Notes: generated by a model not told the origin, from the sequence alone. Positions 46,774-56,836 are shown, numbered from the stretch's first letter. The stretch: DNA of 64,000 bases from Neoaquamicrobium microcysteis (GCF_008180155.1 NZ_VSZS01000067.1:248001-312000), one strand, 5' to 3'. Numbers and translations: made by a program.

Positions 46774-49700
46774 TTGAGCCAGGAACCCACTGCCTCGACA
46801 GAGACAGGCATCACCGCGCTCTTCGTGCGGCGGCCGGTTCTGGCCTTCGTCATCAACACGCTCATTGCAGTCGCCGGCCTCGCCGCGTTCTTCGGCGTCG
46901 AGGTGCGCGAGCTTCCGGACGTCGACCGCCCGGTCATCACCGTCAACACCGATTTCCCCGGCGCGTCGGCGGAATCCATCGACCGCGAGCTCACCGCCGT
47001 CGTTGAAGGCGCCATCGCGCGCGTCTCGGGCGTGAAGTCGATCTCGTCGTCTTCGTCCTTCGGCCGCAGCCGCATCACCATCGAGTTCAACGACGGCGTC
47101 GATCTGGACACCGCCGCCTCCGACATGCGCGACGCGGTCGGCCGCATCCAGAACCGGCTTCCCGAAGACGCCGATCCACCCCGCATCGTCAAGGCGGATG
47201 CCGACGCTCAGGCGGTCGTACGCCTCGCCATGACGTCCGAGACGATGACGGTGCACGACATGACGCTGCTGGTCGAAGACCAGATCGTCGATGCGTTCGC
47301 TTCCATCGACGGCGTGGCCGAGGTGCAGATATTCGGCGGGCGCGACAAGATCTTCCGTGTCGACATCAACCAGTCGCGGCTGGCGAGCCTCGGCCTCACG
47401 GTGGCCGATGTGCGCAACGCGATGGCCTCGATGGCCTTCGACACACCGGCCGGCTCGCTGACCAGCAACAGCCAGGATCTGATCGTGCGGGCCACCGCCC
47501 CGGTCACGACGCCCGAGCAGTTCGAGAACATCATCATCAACAGCACCGCCAGGCTGGGCGACGTGGCAACGGTGACGCTGGGCGGCGACGAGGGCGAATC
47601 CCAGCTTCGCGCCAACGGGCGCACCGGCATCGGCATGGGCATCATCCGCCAAGCGCAATCCAACACGCTGCAGATTTCGGCAGGCGTGCACGAGGCGGTC
47701 GAGCGTATCAAGCCGACGCTGCCGGAAGGCGTGGACATCTTCATCACCGGCGACGAGGCGGTGTTCATCAACGGGGCCATCCACGAGGTGGAGATCGCGC
47801 TCGGCATCTCCGTCACCGTCGTGTTGCTCATCATCTTCATGTTCCTGCTCGACTGGCGGGCGACCATCATTCCCGGGCTTGCCCTGCCCGTCGCTCTCAT
47901 CGGCACGATCGCGGCGGTCTATCTCGCCGGCTTCTCGATCAACATCCTCACCCTTCTGGCTTTCGTGCTGGCGACTGGCCTCGTCGTGGACGATGCCATC
48001 GTGGTGCTGGAAAACATCGTGCGACGCCGCAACGAAGGCATGGGTCCACGTGCAGCCGCCGTTCTGGGCACGCAGGAAGTGTTCTTCGCCGTGCTGGCAA
48101 CCACTGCCACGCTGGTGGCGGTGTTCGTGCCGCTGTCCTTCTTGCCGGGGCAAACCGGCGGCCTCTTCCGCGAGTTCGGCTTCGTGCTGGCGATTGCGGT
48201 GTTCCTGTCGTCGATCGTGGCGCTGTCGTTGTGCCCGATGCTCGCCTCGCGCATGCTGTCGGGCAGGGTCGACCACGAGCATCACGGCATTCTCGGACGG
48301 GTTGGCTCCTGGTTCGCAAACCTGTACCGGGTAACCCTGCGGGCAGCGCTCAACGCGCCCCTCATCGTCATCATCATCGCTGCCCTGTTTTCGGCTCTGG
48401 CCGCAGCCATCTTCCCGACGATCCGCTCGGAGCTGACGCCGACGGAAGACCGCTCGGCGGCCTTCGTGCGCGTTTCCGCGCCGCAGGGCGTGAGCCTCGA
48501 TTATCTCAGCACCCAGATGGGCCGGATCGAAGGTCTCATCCAGCCGCTGCGCGATTCCGGCGAGATCGTCTCCACCTTCGCCATCGCAGGCCAGGGCGGT
48601 TCGCAGAATTCGGGCTTCATCGTGATGTCGCTGGCGCCGTGGGACCAGCGCGAACGCACGCAGCAGGAAATCCTCGCCGAGATCACCACGCTGGTCGAAG
48701 ACGTGCCGGGCGTGCGTGCCTTCGCCTTCCAGCCCAACAGCCTCGGCATCCGCGGCGCGGGCAGCGGCCTGCAGTTCGCCATCGTCGGCAACAATTACGC
48801 CGAGCTCACCGCCGCCGCGCAGGCCGTGGTGGCCGATCTGGAACAGGACAGCCGCTTCCGGCAGCCGCGCCTGTCGCAGGAAACCACACAGCCGCAGCTT
48901 TCCGTGGAGATCAACCGCGAGCGCGCGTCCGACCTCGGCATCAACATCACCGGCCTGGCGGAAGCCATGCAGGCGATGCTCGACGGGCGCGAGATCGGCT
49001 CCGTCTTCATCGACGACCGCTCCTATTACGTGAAGCTCCTGTCCACGACCAACCCGGTCAACGACCCGACCGATCTGGAAAACATCTTCCTGCGCGCGCA
49101 GGACGGGCGCTTCGTCCCGATGTCCACCATCGCGACGTTGTCGGAGCAGGCCGTGGCCCCGTCGCTCGCCCGCGAGCAACAGACCCGCTCTGTGGCGTTG
49201 ACGACGGCGCTCGCGCCCGACATAGCGCTTGGCGATGCCTACATCGCCGCGCAGGAGATCGCCGCGCAGCACATGCCGGCCGGCAGTCGCATCGTGCCGC
49301 TGGCCGAGGCAGCCACGCTGGAGGAAACGTCCGGCGGCATGATGACCATCTTCGGCTTCGCCATCGTCATCATCCTGCTGGTTCTGGCCGCCCAGTTCGA
49401 AAGCTTCGTCTCGGCCGTCATCATCATGGCGACTGTGCCGCTGGGGCTCGCCTGCGCGGTGTTCGCGCTGCTGCTGACCGGCACCAGCCTCAATGTCTAC
49501 AGCCAGATCGGGCTCGTCCTGCTGGTCGGCATCATGGCCAAGAACGGCATCCTGATCGTGGAATTCGCCAACCAGCTCCGCGACCGCGGCATGGACGTGC
49601 GAGAGGCCATTGAGGAGGCGTCCAACATTCGCCTTCGCCCCGTCGTCATGACCATGCTGTGCACCATCGTCGGCGGCCTGCCACTGATCCTCGCGAGCGG

Positions 49701-49899
49701 CGCCGGCGCGGAAGCGCGCATCGCGCTGGGCTGGGTCATCGTCGGCGGGCTGGGTCTCTCCACCATCTCGACGCTGTACCTGACGCCCGTTGCCTACCTG
49801 ATGCTGGGCCGCTTCGTCACGCCCAAGGTGGAGGAGGAAAAGCGCCTCCACCGCGAGCTGGCAGAGGCAAGCGCGCCCAAGGTTCAGCCGGCGGAGTAG
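46774..49899 (+). CDS. RND multidrug/solvent efflux permease (HAE1 type)
   Basis: A 1041-aa inner-membrane proton-driven pump with 12 helices. The N-terminal helix (VRRPVLAFVINTLIAVAGL) and the periplasmic porter domain are in place. The proton relay Asp-Asp (about 405-406) lies in ATGLVVDDAIVVLENIV, and the helix-10 Lys (about 922) is in GIMAKNGILIVEFA. The start codon is TTG at 46774, with GAGGAG 7 bp upstream; no closer ATG fits. It is co-transcribed with the adaptor. Substrates are unknown. A bidirectional terminator follows. Confidence 0.94.
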   Translation: MSQEPTASTETGITALFVRRPVLAFVINTLIAVAGLAAFFGVEVRELPDVDRPVITVNTDFPGASAESIDRELTAVVEGAIARVSGVKSISSSSSFGRSRITIEFNDGVDLDTAASDMRDAVGRIQNRLPEDADPPRIVKADADAQAVVRLAMTSETMTVHDMTLLVEDQIVDAFASIDGVAEVQIFGGRDKIFRVDINQSRLASLGLTVADVRNAMASMAFDTPAGSLTSNSQDLIVRATAPVTTPEQFENIIINSTARLGDVATVTLGGDEGESQLRANGRTGIGMGIIRQAQSNTLQISAGVHEAVERIKPTLPEGVDIFITGDEAVFINGAIHEVEIALGISVTVVLLIIFMFLLDWRATIIPGLALPVALIGTIAAVYLAGFSINILTLLAFVLATGLVVDDAIVVLENIVRRRNEGMGPRAAAVLGTQEVFFAVLATTATLVAVFVPLSFLPGQTGGLFREFGFVLAIAVFLSSIVALSLCPMLASRMLSGRVDHEHHGILGRVGSWFANLYRVTLRAALNAPLIVIIIAALFSALAAAIFPTIRSELTPTEDRSAAFVRVSAPQGVSLDYLSTQMGRIEGLIQPLRDSGEIVSTFAIAGQGGSQNSGFIVMSLAPWDQRERTQQEILAEITTLVEDVPGVRAFAFQPNSLGIRGAGSGLQFAIVGNNYAELTAAAQAVVADLEQDSRFRQPRLSQETTQPQLSVEINRERASDLGINITGLAEAMQAMLDGREIGSVFIDDRSYYVKLLSTTNPVNDPTDLENIFLRAQDGRFVPMSTIATLSEQAVAPSLAREQQTRSVALTTALAPDIALGDAYIAAQEIAAQHMPAGSRIVPLAEAATLEETSGGMMTIFGFAIVIILLVLAAQFESFVSAVIIMATVPLGLACAVFALLLTGTSLNVYSQIGLVLLVGIMAKNGILIVEFANQLRDRGMDVREAIEEASNIRLRPVVMTMLCTIVGGLPLILASGAGAEARIALGWVIVGGLGLSTISTLYLTPVAYLMLGRFVTPKVEEEKRLHRELAEASAPKVQPAE

Positions 49900-49953
49900 C
49901 CTCCGGCTTCAGGGGTGCTTTGCAATTTCCCTTACATGGCTCGGCGCAATGAA

Positions 49954-49983
49954 AAAGGCCGCGCGGCAAACCGCGCGGCCTTT
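49954..49983. terminator. Bidirectional terminator between the RND and LivK genes
   Basis: Arms of 13 bp (49954-49966, 49971-49983) around a 4-base loop, with A/T runs on both outer sides. It ends the plus-strand RND operon and the long minus-strand catabolic operon. Confidence 0.85.
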
Positions 49984-50003
49984 CGTGTTAAAGCCGTTTA
50001 AGC

Positions 50004-51182
50004 TCAGTTGCTCTCGCCGGCGGAATCGACCCGGCCGACCTCGACCCACTTGCCACCCTCGATCTTGGAAATGACCACGAGCGTCGAGCCCAGATGGTCC
50101 TCGCCATAGTTCACATCCGCATCGTTGATGGGGTCGTTGTACTGCACGCCTTCCATCGCGGTGCGGAAGCTCTCGGCAGTCAGGTCACGCCCGGCAGCTT
50201 CCAGCGCCATCACCAGCGTCTTGGCCGCGCCGTAGCCAAGCTGCGCTGCCGTGCCGACCGGCTCGCCATGCGCGTCCTGATAGGCCTTGGCCCATTCGGC
50301 CACTTCCGGCACGTCCATGCGGTTTTCGAAGTCCACCCAGCCGGCAGCGGCATAGTAGCCCTCTGTCACGCCCTCGGGCACCTTGGCGATGGCCGTGTTC
50401 ATGCCCGCCGACGAGCCGATGAACGACACGTCGGTCCAGCCGAGGCGCTTGGCAGTGCCGACGGCGATGATGGTCGGGCGAACGGCGATGCCCATGGTGA
50501 CGATCTCGCAGCCGGAATCGCGCAGCTTCTGGATCGAGCCGACGAACTCCTGCTCGTCGGGGCGATGCGTCGTCTCGTCTACATACTCGAGACCAGCGGC
50601 TTCGGCCTCGTCGCGGGTCGCCTCGAACACCTCCTGGCCGAAATCGGACGGGATGTACATCGAGCACAGCTTGGTTGCGCCCTTCTCCTCGACGAGATGG
50701 CGGATGCCCGCCCGCACCTGGTCGTAGTAGGACGAGAAGCCCGCATATTTGTAGTCGATGTTGCCTTCCAGCATCTGGCGCGCTGCGGTCAGCGGCGAGA
50801 TGTTGGCCACCTGCTTCGATTCCATCAGCGGGAAGCCGGCGATGTTGTGCGGCGTGCCGAGGTTCAGGATCATCGCGAAGACTTGGTCGGAATTGACCAG
50901 CTTGTTGAAGTTCTGCACCGCGCGCGGCACCTGGTAGCCGTGGTCCTCCACCACGAAGCGGATGGTGCGGCCATGGATGCCACCGGCCGCGTTCACCTCG
51001 TCGAACATCTGCTGCGCCGCCTTGATGGCGCCGACGTTGAACGCTGCGAACACGCCCGAAAGGTCGCCGTTCGAGCCGATCACGATCTCGGTGTCGGAAA
51101 CGCCCTGCGTGGCATGTGCGGCCGAGGCCATGCCGGCCGCGAGGCCCATGGCGACGATTGACTTTGCAATGATGCTTTTCAT
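50004..51182 (-). CDS. Branched-chain-amino-acid-type ABC transporter, substrate-binding protein
   Basis: A 392-aa periplasmic binding protein of the LivK/peripla_BP_6 type. The signal peptide ends near AGMASAAHA. Recognisable parts are TEIVIGSNGDLSGVFAAFN, NAAGGIHGRTIRFVVEDHGY and ATKLCSMYIPSDFGQEVFEA. It is the last gene of the minus-strand operon with the LivHMGF subunits, next to an acyl-CoA ligase. These families often bring in organic or aromatic acids rather than amino acids, and the acyl-CoA genes here support an acid ligand. AGGAGG precedes the ATG. Confidence 0.9.
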   Translation of the reverse strand: MKSIIAKSIVAMGLAAGMASAAHATQGVSDTEIVIGSNGDLSGVFAAFNVGAIKAAQQMFDEVNAAGGIHGRTIRFVVEDHGYQVPRAVQNFNKLVNSDQVFAMILNLGTPHNIAGFPLMESKQVANISPLTAARQMLEGNIDYKYAGFSSYYDQVRAGIRHLVEEKGATKLCSMYIPSDFGQEVFEATRDEAEAAGLEYVDETTHRPDEQEFVGSIQKLRDSGCEIVTMGIAVRPTIIAVGTAKRLGWTDVSFIGSSAGMNTAIAKVPEGVTEGYYAAAGWVDFENRMDVPEVAEWAKAYQDAHGEPVGTAAQLGYGAAKTLVMALEAAGRDLTAESFRTAMEGVQYNDPINDADVNYGEDHLGSTLVVISKIEGGKWVEVGRVDSAGESN

Positions 51183-51227
51183 GTCACTCCTCCTGATTGT
51201 TGTCTTGTCGTTCCAGTGCGGCCTTTC

Positions 51228-53123
51228 TCACTCCCGGCCGTACATGTCGTCGATCAGCGCCTTGTGCTTTTGCTCTACGAAGCTGCGCTTCAGCTTCATC
51301 GTCGCTGTCAGTTCTTCATCTTCTGCGGTGAGCAGCACGTCGATCAAGCGAAAATCCTTGATCTGCTCCACTCGGGCAAACTCCTTGTTGGTTTCTTCGA
51401 TGATGCCTGCGATCAGGTCGCGCACCTCCTGTGCGGCGCATAGCGACTTGAAATTGTTGAAGGGAACCTTGCGGTCCTGCGCGAACTTCTCGACGTTCTC
51501 CTGGTCGATCATGACGAGGCACGTCAGGAACTTGCGCTTGTCGCCGATGACGACGGCATCGGAGATGTAGGGCGAGAACTTCAGCCGGTTCTCGATCTCG
51601 GCCGGCGTGATGTTCTTGCCGCCAGCGGTGATGATGATGTCCTTGACGCGGCCGGTGATGAACAGGAAGCCCTGATTGTCGAGCCGCCCGACATCGCCCG
51701 TCTTGAGCCAGCCATCCTCCGAGATCGTCTCGGCGGTCTTCTCCGGCTTGTTCCAGTAGCCCTGGAAGACGTTCGGCCCCTTGTACTGGATTTCCCCGTC
51801 GGGTGCGATCCGTACCTCGCCGCCGGGCACCGCGGGGCCGACGCTCGCCGTCTTCTGCTTTTCCAGCAGGTTGACGGAGATGACGCCCGAGCTTTCGGTC
51901 ATGCCGTAGCCTTCCAGGATGGTGACGCCGATGGCGCGATACCAGCGGATGAGGTCCGGCGAGATCGGGGCGGCACCCGTCGTGCCACGGCGCAGCCGGT
52001 CGAAGCCCAGCATCCGGCGCACGTTGGACAGCAGGAAGAAGTCCCAGAATGCGTAGGCGAGCTTCGTGCCCAGCGGCACCGCCACGCCCTCCTCCAGCGC
52101 TTCTGCGCGGCGCTTGCCGGCCTTCACTGCCTGCGCGAACGACCACTTGCCGATCAGGCTCGCCTCGCTCGCCATGATCGTCACGCGGCTGTAGACCTTC
52201 TCCCAGACGCGCGGAACGGCCGTGAACACGTGCGGCGAGACCTCGCGCACATTGTCGAACACCGTCTCCGGGCTTTCGGCGAAGTTCACCGTGGACTTCA
52301 GCCCGATCGGCGTGAAAACGGTAATCAACCGCTCCAGAATGTGGCACAGGGGCAGGAAGCACACCTGCTCGTCGCTCGGTCTCACCGGCAGCGTCAGCAC
52401 CGAGCCGATGATCGAGGCGATGATGTTGGAATGGCTTATCATCGCGCCCTTGGGCGGTCCGGTCGTGCCCGAGGTGTAGACGAGGATCGCGGTCTCCCCC
52501 GGCTTCGATTTTGCGATCTCCTCGTCGAAGCGGTTGGGATTTTCCTTCAGGAAGGCGCGCCCCGCCGCGTAGAGATCGTCGAGGAAGATGACCTTGTCGT
52601 CGGCGAAGTCGTGCAGGCCGTCGCGGTCGAACACGATGACCTTCGCAAGCCCCGGCATCTCGTCCTTGACCGACAGGTACTTGTCGAGCTGCTCGTCGTT
52701 CTCCACCAACAGGAAGCGGCTGTCGGAATCGTTGACGAGATATTTGAGCTGGGATGCGGAATCGGTGGTGTAGACACCGGACGAAATACCCCCGACCGAC
52801 TGCACGCCCAGATCGGAATAGATCCACTCCTTGTTGTCTTCCGACAGGATGGACACCACCTCGCCTCGCTTCAGGCCGAGCGAGAGCAGCCCGAGCCCGA
52901 TCAGGCGAGCGTGGTCGTAGAAATCGGCCCACGTATAGGACAGCCAGATGCCGTAGTCCTTCTCGCGGTGGGAAACCTTCTGCCCCAGTTCCTGGCAGCG
53001 CTGCCTAAACAGCTTCACCAGCGTGTCGCAGCCGTCGAAATAGAACGGCCCTGTCGTCAGGTCGGCATTGAAGGAATAGCCGTCCACGACCTGCTGGGGC
53101 GGGATTTTTTCGGCGATCGTCAT
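51228..53123 (-). CDS. Long-chain-type acyl-CoA ligase (AMP-forming)
   Basis: A 631-aa adenylate-forming ligase. The P-loop VYTSGTTGPPKGAMISH is near residue 220, followed by YGMTESSGVISVN and WLKTGDVGRLDNQGF. The catalytic lysine region lies near ITAGGKNITPAEIENRL in the C-terminal domain. It activates an acid to the CoA ester. Length resembles fatty-acid CoA ligases of the FAA type. It sits between LivF and LivK and probably activates the imported acid. GGGAGGAAA precedes the ATG. Confidence 0.9.
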   Translation of the reverse strand: MTIAEKIPPQQVVDGYSFNADLTTGPFYFDGCDTLVKLFRQRCQELGQKVSHREKDYGIWLSYTWADFYDHARLIGLGLLSLGLKRGEVVSILSEDNKEWIYSDLGVQSVGGISSGVYTTDSASQLKYLVNDSDSRFLLVENDEQLDKYLSVKDEMPGLAKVIVFDRDGLHDFADDKVIFLDDLYAAGRAFLKENPNRFDEEIAKSKPGETAILVYTSGTTGPPKGAMISHSNIIASIIGSVLTLPVRPSDEQVCFLPLCHILERLITVFTPIGLKSTVNFAESPETVFDNVREVSPHVFTAVPRVWEKVYSRVTIMASEASLIGKWSFAQAVKAGKRRAEALEEGVAVPLGTKLAYAFWDFFLLSNVRRMLGFDRLRRGTTGAAPISPDLIRWYRAIGVTILEGYGMTESSGVISVNLLEKQKTASVGPAVPGGEVRIAPDGEIQYKGPNVFQGYWNKPEKTAETISEDGWLKTGDVGRLDNQGFLFITGRVKDIIITAGGKNITPAEIENRLKFSPYISDAVVIGDKRKFLTCLVMIDQENVEKFAQDRKVPFNNFKSLCAAQEVRDLIAGIIEETNKEFARVEQIKDFRLIDVLLTAEDEELTATMKLKRSFVEQKHKALIDDMYGRE

Positions 53124-53165
53124 GTCACTTTCCTCCCGAAAGTCATATCCGAAGCGCGGCGATCC

Positions 53166-53978
53166 TCACCGCCACGTCTTCTTCTGCTTCCACCGCTTCT
53201 GGCTGCGCTGCGTCTCCTCCGTCTGCATGCCGAGATAGAACTCTTGCACGTCCTTCGACTGTAGCAGCCGGTCGGCCGTGTCGGCCATCACGATGCGGCC
53301 GAGCTCCATCACGTAGCCGTAGTCGGCCACTTCCAGCGCGACCTTGGCGTTCTGTTCGACGAGGATCATCGTCACACCCTGCTCGCGGTTCAGCCGGCGC
53401 ACGATCTGGAAGATTTCCTTCACAAGCAGCGGCGACAGACCCAGCGAAGGCTCGTCCAGCAGCATCACCTTCGGCTTGCCCATCAGCCCGCGCCCGATGG
53501 CCAGCATCTGCTGCTGCCCGCCCGAAAGCGTGCCTGCGGCCTGCGCGCGACGTTCCGCAAGGATGGGGAAATAGGAAAACACCATCTCCTCGTCGCGCCT
53601 GATGCCGTCGGTGTCGGAGCGCGTGAACGCGCCCATCCTTAGGTTTTCTTCCACAGTCAGAAGCGGGAATACCTCGCGGCCTTCGGGCACGTGTACGATG
53701 CCCGCGCGCACCACCTTGTCCGGGTTCGCGCCCGCAATGTTGCGGCCCTGATAGACGATCTTGCCCTTTTCGGGGTCCATCACGCCCGAAATGGTCTTCA
53801 TCAGCGTCGTCTTGCCGGCTCCGTTCGCGCCCAGCACGGTGACGATCTGGCCCTCGCGCACCTCGAGGCTGACGCCACGGATCGCCATGATCGGCCCGTA
53901 ATAGCTCTCGACATTCTGGATCGACAGGATCACCTCGGTGCCGGCCGCCGTCACAGGGGCTGTCGCGGTCATCGTCAT
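53166..53978 (-). CDS. livF: LivF-type ABC transporter ATP-binding protein
   Basis: A 270-aa ATPase of the LIV transporter. Walker A is GANGAGKTT, the signature LSGGQQQMLAIGRGL, and Walker B LLLDEPSLGLSPLL. After the domain, a 16-residue polar tail with many Lys and Arg (EETQRSQKRWKQKK) is longer than usual. A longer in-frame opening to 54428 is an artefact of the upstream gene. The ATG at 53978 overlaps the livG stop. Energises uptake with LivG. Confidence 0.93.
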   Translation of the reverse strand: MTMTATAPVTAAGTEVILSIQNVESYYGPIMAIRGVSLEVREGQIVTVLGANGAGKTTLMKTISGVMDPEKGKIVYQGRNIAGANPDKVVRAGIVHVPEGREVFPLLTVEENLRMGAFTRSDTDGIRRDEEMVFSYFPILAERRAQAAGTLSGGQQQMLAIGRGLMGKPKVMLLDEPSLGLSPLLVKEIFQIVRRLNREQGVTMILVEQNAKVALEVADYGYVMELGRIVMADTADRLLQSKDVQEFYLGMQTEETQRSQKRWKQKKTWR

Positions 53979-54760
53979 GCCAGCACCTCCTGATGTTCGT
54001 CCGCGACGCCGATATAGGCCTCGATCACCTTCGGGTCGTTCTGCACCTCGTGCGGTGTGCCGAGCGACAGCATCTTGCCGTCGGCCAGCGCCAGCACGCG
54101 ATCCGATACGGCGGAAACGAGATGCATGTCGTGCTCGACCATCAGCACCGTCACGCCCATCTGCTTCTTGATGTCCTCGACCCAGAAGGCGACGTCCTGC
54201 GTTTCCTCCACCGACAGGCCGGACGCCGGCTCGTCGAGCAGCAGCAGGCGCGGCTCTATGGCGAGCGCGCGGCCCATCTCCACCACCTTGCGCACGCCAT
54301 ATGGCAGCCCCGCAATATACTTGTCGCGATAGGCCTGCAGGTCGAGGAAATCGATCACCTTCTCGATCGCCTCGCGATGGCGACGCTCCTCGGCGCGGAC
54401 GAACGGCGTGAAGCCGAGCTCCGTCCACATGTTGCTCTGTCGGTGGCGATGACGGCCAACCAGCAGGTTCTGCATCACGGTCGCCTGCTCGAACAGTTCG
54501 ATGTTCTGGAAGGTGCGCGCGATGCCCAGCCGCGCGATCTGGTGCGGCGGCGTCTGGAGGATCGACTTGCCGTCGAACCGGATATCGCCCTCCACCGGGT
54601 TGTAGATGCGCGAGATGAGATTGAAGATGGTCGACTTGCCGGCCCCGTTTGGCCCAACGAGCGCAAACACTTCGCCCTCCTCCACGTTGAAAGACACCTT
54701 GTTGACGGCGGTGACGCCGCCGAAGCGAAGGGTGACGTTTTCGAGTTCGAGCAGGCTCAT
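53975..54760 (-). CDS. livG: LivG-type ABC transporter ATP-binding protein
   Basis: A 261-aa ATPase of the LIV transporter. Walker A is GPNGAGKST; the helical-domain signature reads LPYGVRKVVEMGRAL, as is normal for LivG; Walker B is LLLDEPASGL. The C terminus has the LivG-type extension (VLALADGKMLSLGTPHEV). The longer frame to 54838 runs into livM; the ATG at 54760 overlaps its stop by 4 bp. Together with LivF it energises uptake. Confidence 0.93.
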   Translation of the reverse strand: MSLLELENVTLRFGGVTAVNKVSFNVEEGEVFALVGPNGAGKSTIFNLISRIYNPVEGDIRFDGKSILQTPPHQIARLGIARTFQNIELFEQATVMQNLLVGRHRHRQSNMWTELGFTPFVRAEERRHREAIEKVIDFLDLQAYRDKYIAGLPYGVRKVVEMGRALAIEPRLLLLDEPASGLSVEETQDVAFWVEDIKKQMGVTVLMVEHDMHLVSAVSDRVLALADGKMLSLGTPHEVQNDPKVIEAYIGVADEHQEVLA

Positions 54761-55857
54761 CGCATCCGCTCCGTCTTCAGGTAGCTCTTCTGGCGACGGA
54801 ACATGTCGCGGCGATAGAACGGAAACAGCTCGAACCACGTGCGGATCTTGAACCAGCGCCCGTAGATGCCCTGCGGCTCGAACAGGATGAACGCGATAAG
54901 TATCCCGCCGAAGATCGCTGCTTCCAGACCGGGAATGGCGATCGATCCGCTCGCCATGAACTTGTTGAGGAAGTCGCGCCCCATGGCGATGGTCTGTGGC
55001 AGCAGAGCGATCACGGCCGCACCGAAGAACGCCCCGTGGATGGTGCCGAGCCCCCCGATGACGATGGCCAGCAGCAGCTGTATCGACAGGATGATGTTGA
55101 ACGTCTCGTTGTTGAAGATGCCGGCAAAGTGGCCCATCAGCGCGCCGGCAAGGCCGGTGACACCGGCCGAGATGCCGAAGGCTACCGCCTTGGTCCGCGC
55201 CACGTTCACGCCCATCGCCTGCGCCGAGATTTCCGAGTCGCGGATCGCGGCGAACGAGCGCCCCAGCGGCGAGCGCTGGAGATTGCGGTAGCCGAGCACC
55301 ACCAGCAGCGTGATGCCGAGGATGAGGTAGTAGAGCCCGACCGGGTTGCCATAGCGGTTGAAGCCGTAGCCGAAGATGGAGATGTCGGGCGCGAACAGCC
55401 CCATCACGCCATTGGTCAGCGGCGTGGCGATGACGATGAAATCGTCGGTCAGGATGGCGATGGCGATGGTGCCGATCGCGAGGTACACGCCGTGCAGCTT
55501 GGTCATCGGCATCGCGATCAGCGCGCCCGCCACGCCGGCAATCAGCCCCGCCAGCGGAAACGACAGGATGAAGGGCAGGCCCAGCCGCTCCTGCAGAAGC
55601 ACATTGGCGTAGCAGCCGACGGCCAGGAAGGCCGCATGCCCGAGGCTCGCCTGCCCCGTCTGGCCGACGAGGATCATCAGCCCCATGCAGGCGATGGCCC
55701 AGATCAGCAGGTTCGTCGCCTCACCGATGGCGAAGCTGGAAATCAGGAACGGCAGCGCCAGGGCGAAGGCGAGCAGGAGGATGTACCAGTTGCGCTGCGC
55801 ACTATGCTTGAACAGGTTGATGTCGGCGTCGTACGAGGTCTTGAAAACCGTCCTCAT
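54757..55857 (-). CDS. livM: LivM-type ABC transporter permease
   Basis: A 366-aa inner-membrane permease with about 8-10 helices, including LAFALALPFLISSFAIG and NLLIWAIACMGLMILVGQTGQASLGHAAF, the latter being the hallmark loop of LivM. It ends with a cytosolic tail rich in Arg and Phe. The gene starts 4 bp after the stop of livH, and its stop overlaps livG, so translation is coupled. It forms the pore with LivH. Confidence 0.92.
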   Translation of the reverse strand: MRTVFKTSYDADINLFKHSAQRNWYILLLAFALALPFLISSFAIGEATNLLIWAIACMGLMILVGQTGQASLGHAAFLAVGCYANVLLQERLGLPFILSFPLAGLIAGVAGALIAMPMTKLHGVYLAIGTIAIAILTDDFIVIATPLTNGVMGLFAPDISIFGYGFNRYGNPVGLYYLILGITLLVVLGYRNLQRSPLGRSFAAIRDSEISAQAMGVNVARTKAVAFGISAGVTGLAGALMGHFAGIFNNETFNIILSIQLLLAIVIGGLGTIHGAFFGAAVIALLPQTIAMGRDFLNKFMASGSIAIPGLEAAIFGGILIAFILFEPQGIYGRWFKIRTWFELFPFYRRDMFRRQKSYLKTERMR

Positions 55858-55861
55858 GGGC

Positions 55862-56737
55862 TCACACCTTCTTCTGGTGGACCTGGGCGAGAATGCCGTG
55901 CGGTCGGAAGACGAGGATGATGAACAGCAGCAGGTACGGCATGATCTGCGAGTAGCCTGACGGCATGTACCGGCCCGAGAACGGCTCGATCAGCCCGACG
56001 ATGATGCCGCCCAGAAGCGCGCCCGGCAGCGAGCCGAACCCGCCGATGACGGCCGCCGCGAACGCCTTGATGCCCAGCAGGCCGATGGACGGGTCGATGG
56101 AGCCCTTGGAGGCGAAGAGGATGCCGGCCACCGCCGCGACCATGCCCGCCAGCGCCCAGATCAGCGAATGGATGCGCTTGACCGGGATGCCCATGTAATA
56201 GGCGGCGAGCTGGTTTTGCGAGGATGCCTGCATCGCGACGCCCAGCTTCGTGCGGTTGAAGTAGAAGTAGAGCACCACTGTCAGCACGACCGTGACCGCG
56301 ATCACCATCATCTCGTCCAGCCCGAGGACCACGCCGAGGAACCGCACGTCGCGGCCTGCTATGGGCGAGGCCAGCGAGATCGGCTCGTGCCCCCAGATGA
56401 GGCCGGCCACGAAGCGCAGCACGAAGCCCAGCGCGATGGTGAGGATGATGATGGCAACCTGGCTCTGCCCGAACATGCGCCGCAGCACGACGAGGTCGAG
56501 CGCGTAGCCGAACGCTCCCATGATGCCGATGGCGATGGGCACCGACACCCAGAAGGGCAGCCCCATGAATTGCGGATTGGTGAGCCCGAGACAGATGAAG
56601 GCGCCGAGCATCATGAAATCGCCCTGGGCGAAGTTCACCGCTTCCGTGGCCTTGTAGATCAGCACGAAGCCCATCGCGACCAGCCCGTAGACACAGCCGT
56701 TTGCAAGCCCGCTGACGATCAGCTGCAAGACGTCCAA
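55862..56737 (-). CDS. livH: LivH-type ABC transporter permease
   Basis: A 291-aa inner-membrane permease. It contains NGCVYGLVAMGFVLIYKATEAVNFAQGDFMMLGAF, the LivH signature loop, and GIKAFAAAVIGGFGSLPGALLGG. The start is TTG at 56737, with AGGAGG 7 bp upstream and no usable ATG in frame. It begins the LivHMGF block and lies about 100 bp downstream of the MDR gene in the same direction. Confidence 0.92.
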   Translation of the reverse strand: MDVLQLIVSGLANGCVYGLVAMGFVLIYKATEAVNFAQGDFMMLGAFICLGLTNPQFMGLPFWVSVPIAIGIMGAFGYALDLVVLRRMFGQSQVAIIILTIALGFVLRFVAGLIWGHEPISLASPIAGRDVRFLGVVLGLDEMMVIAVTVVLTVVLYFYFNRTKLGVAMQASSQNQLAAYYMGIPVKRIHSLIWALAGMVAAVAGILFASKGSIDPSIGLLGIKAFAAAVIGGFGSLPGALLGGIIVGLIEPFSGRYMPSGYSQIMPYLLLFIILVFRPHGILAQVHQKKV

Positions 56738-56836
56738 ATGCGTTCCTCCTCTTCACGGTCGCACGGTCTTCGCCGCGCGCCCGAAATCTCCTCCCTGTCG
56801 AAGCCGCCTCCCCGCGGCTCCGCCTCCCCTTCGCGC

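Noticed and set aside
46723-49851. A 1042-residue open frame antisense to the RND permease
   Set aside because: It mirrors a real gene almost end to end, has no family resemblance, and such shadows are common in high-GC sequence.
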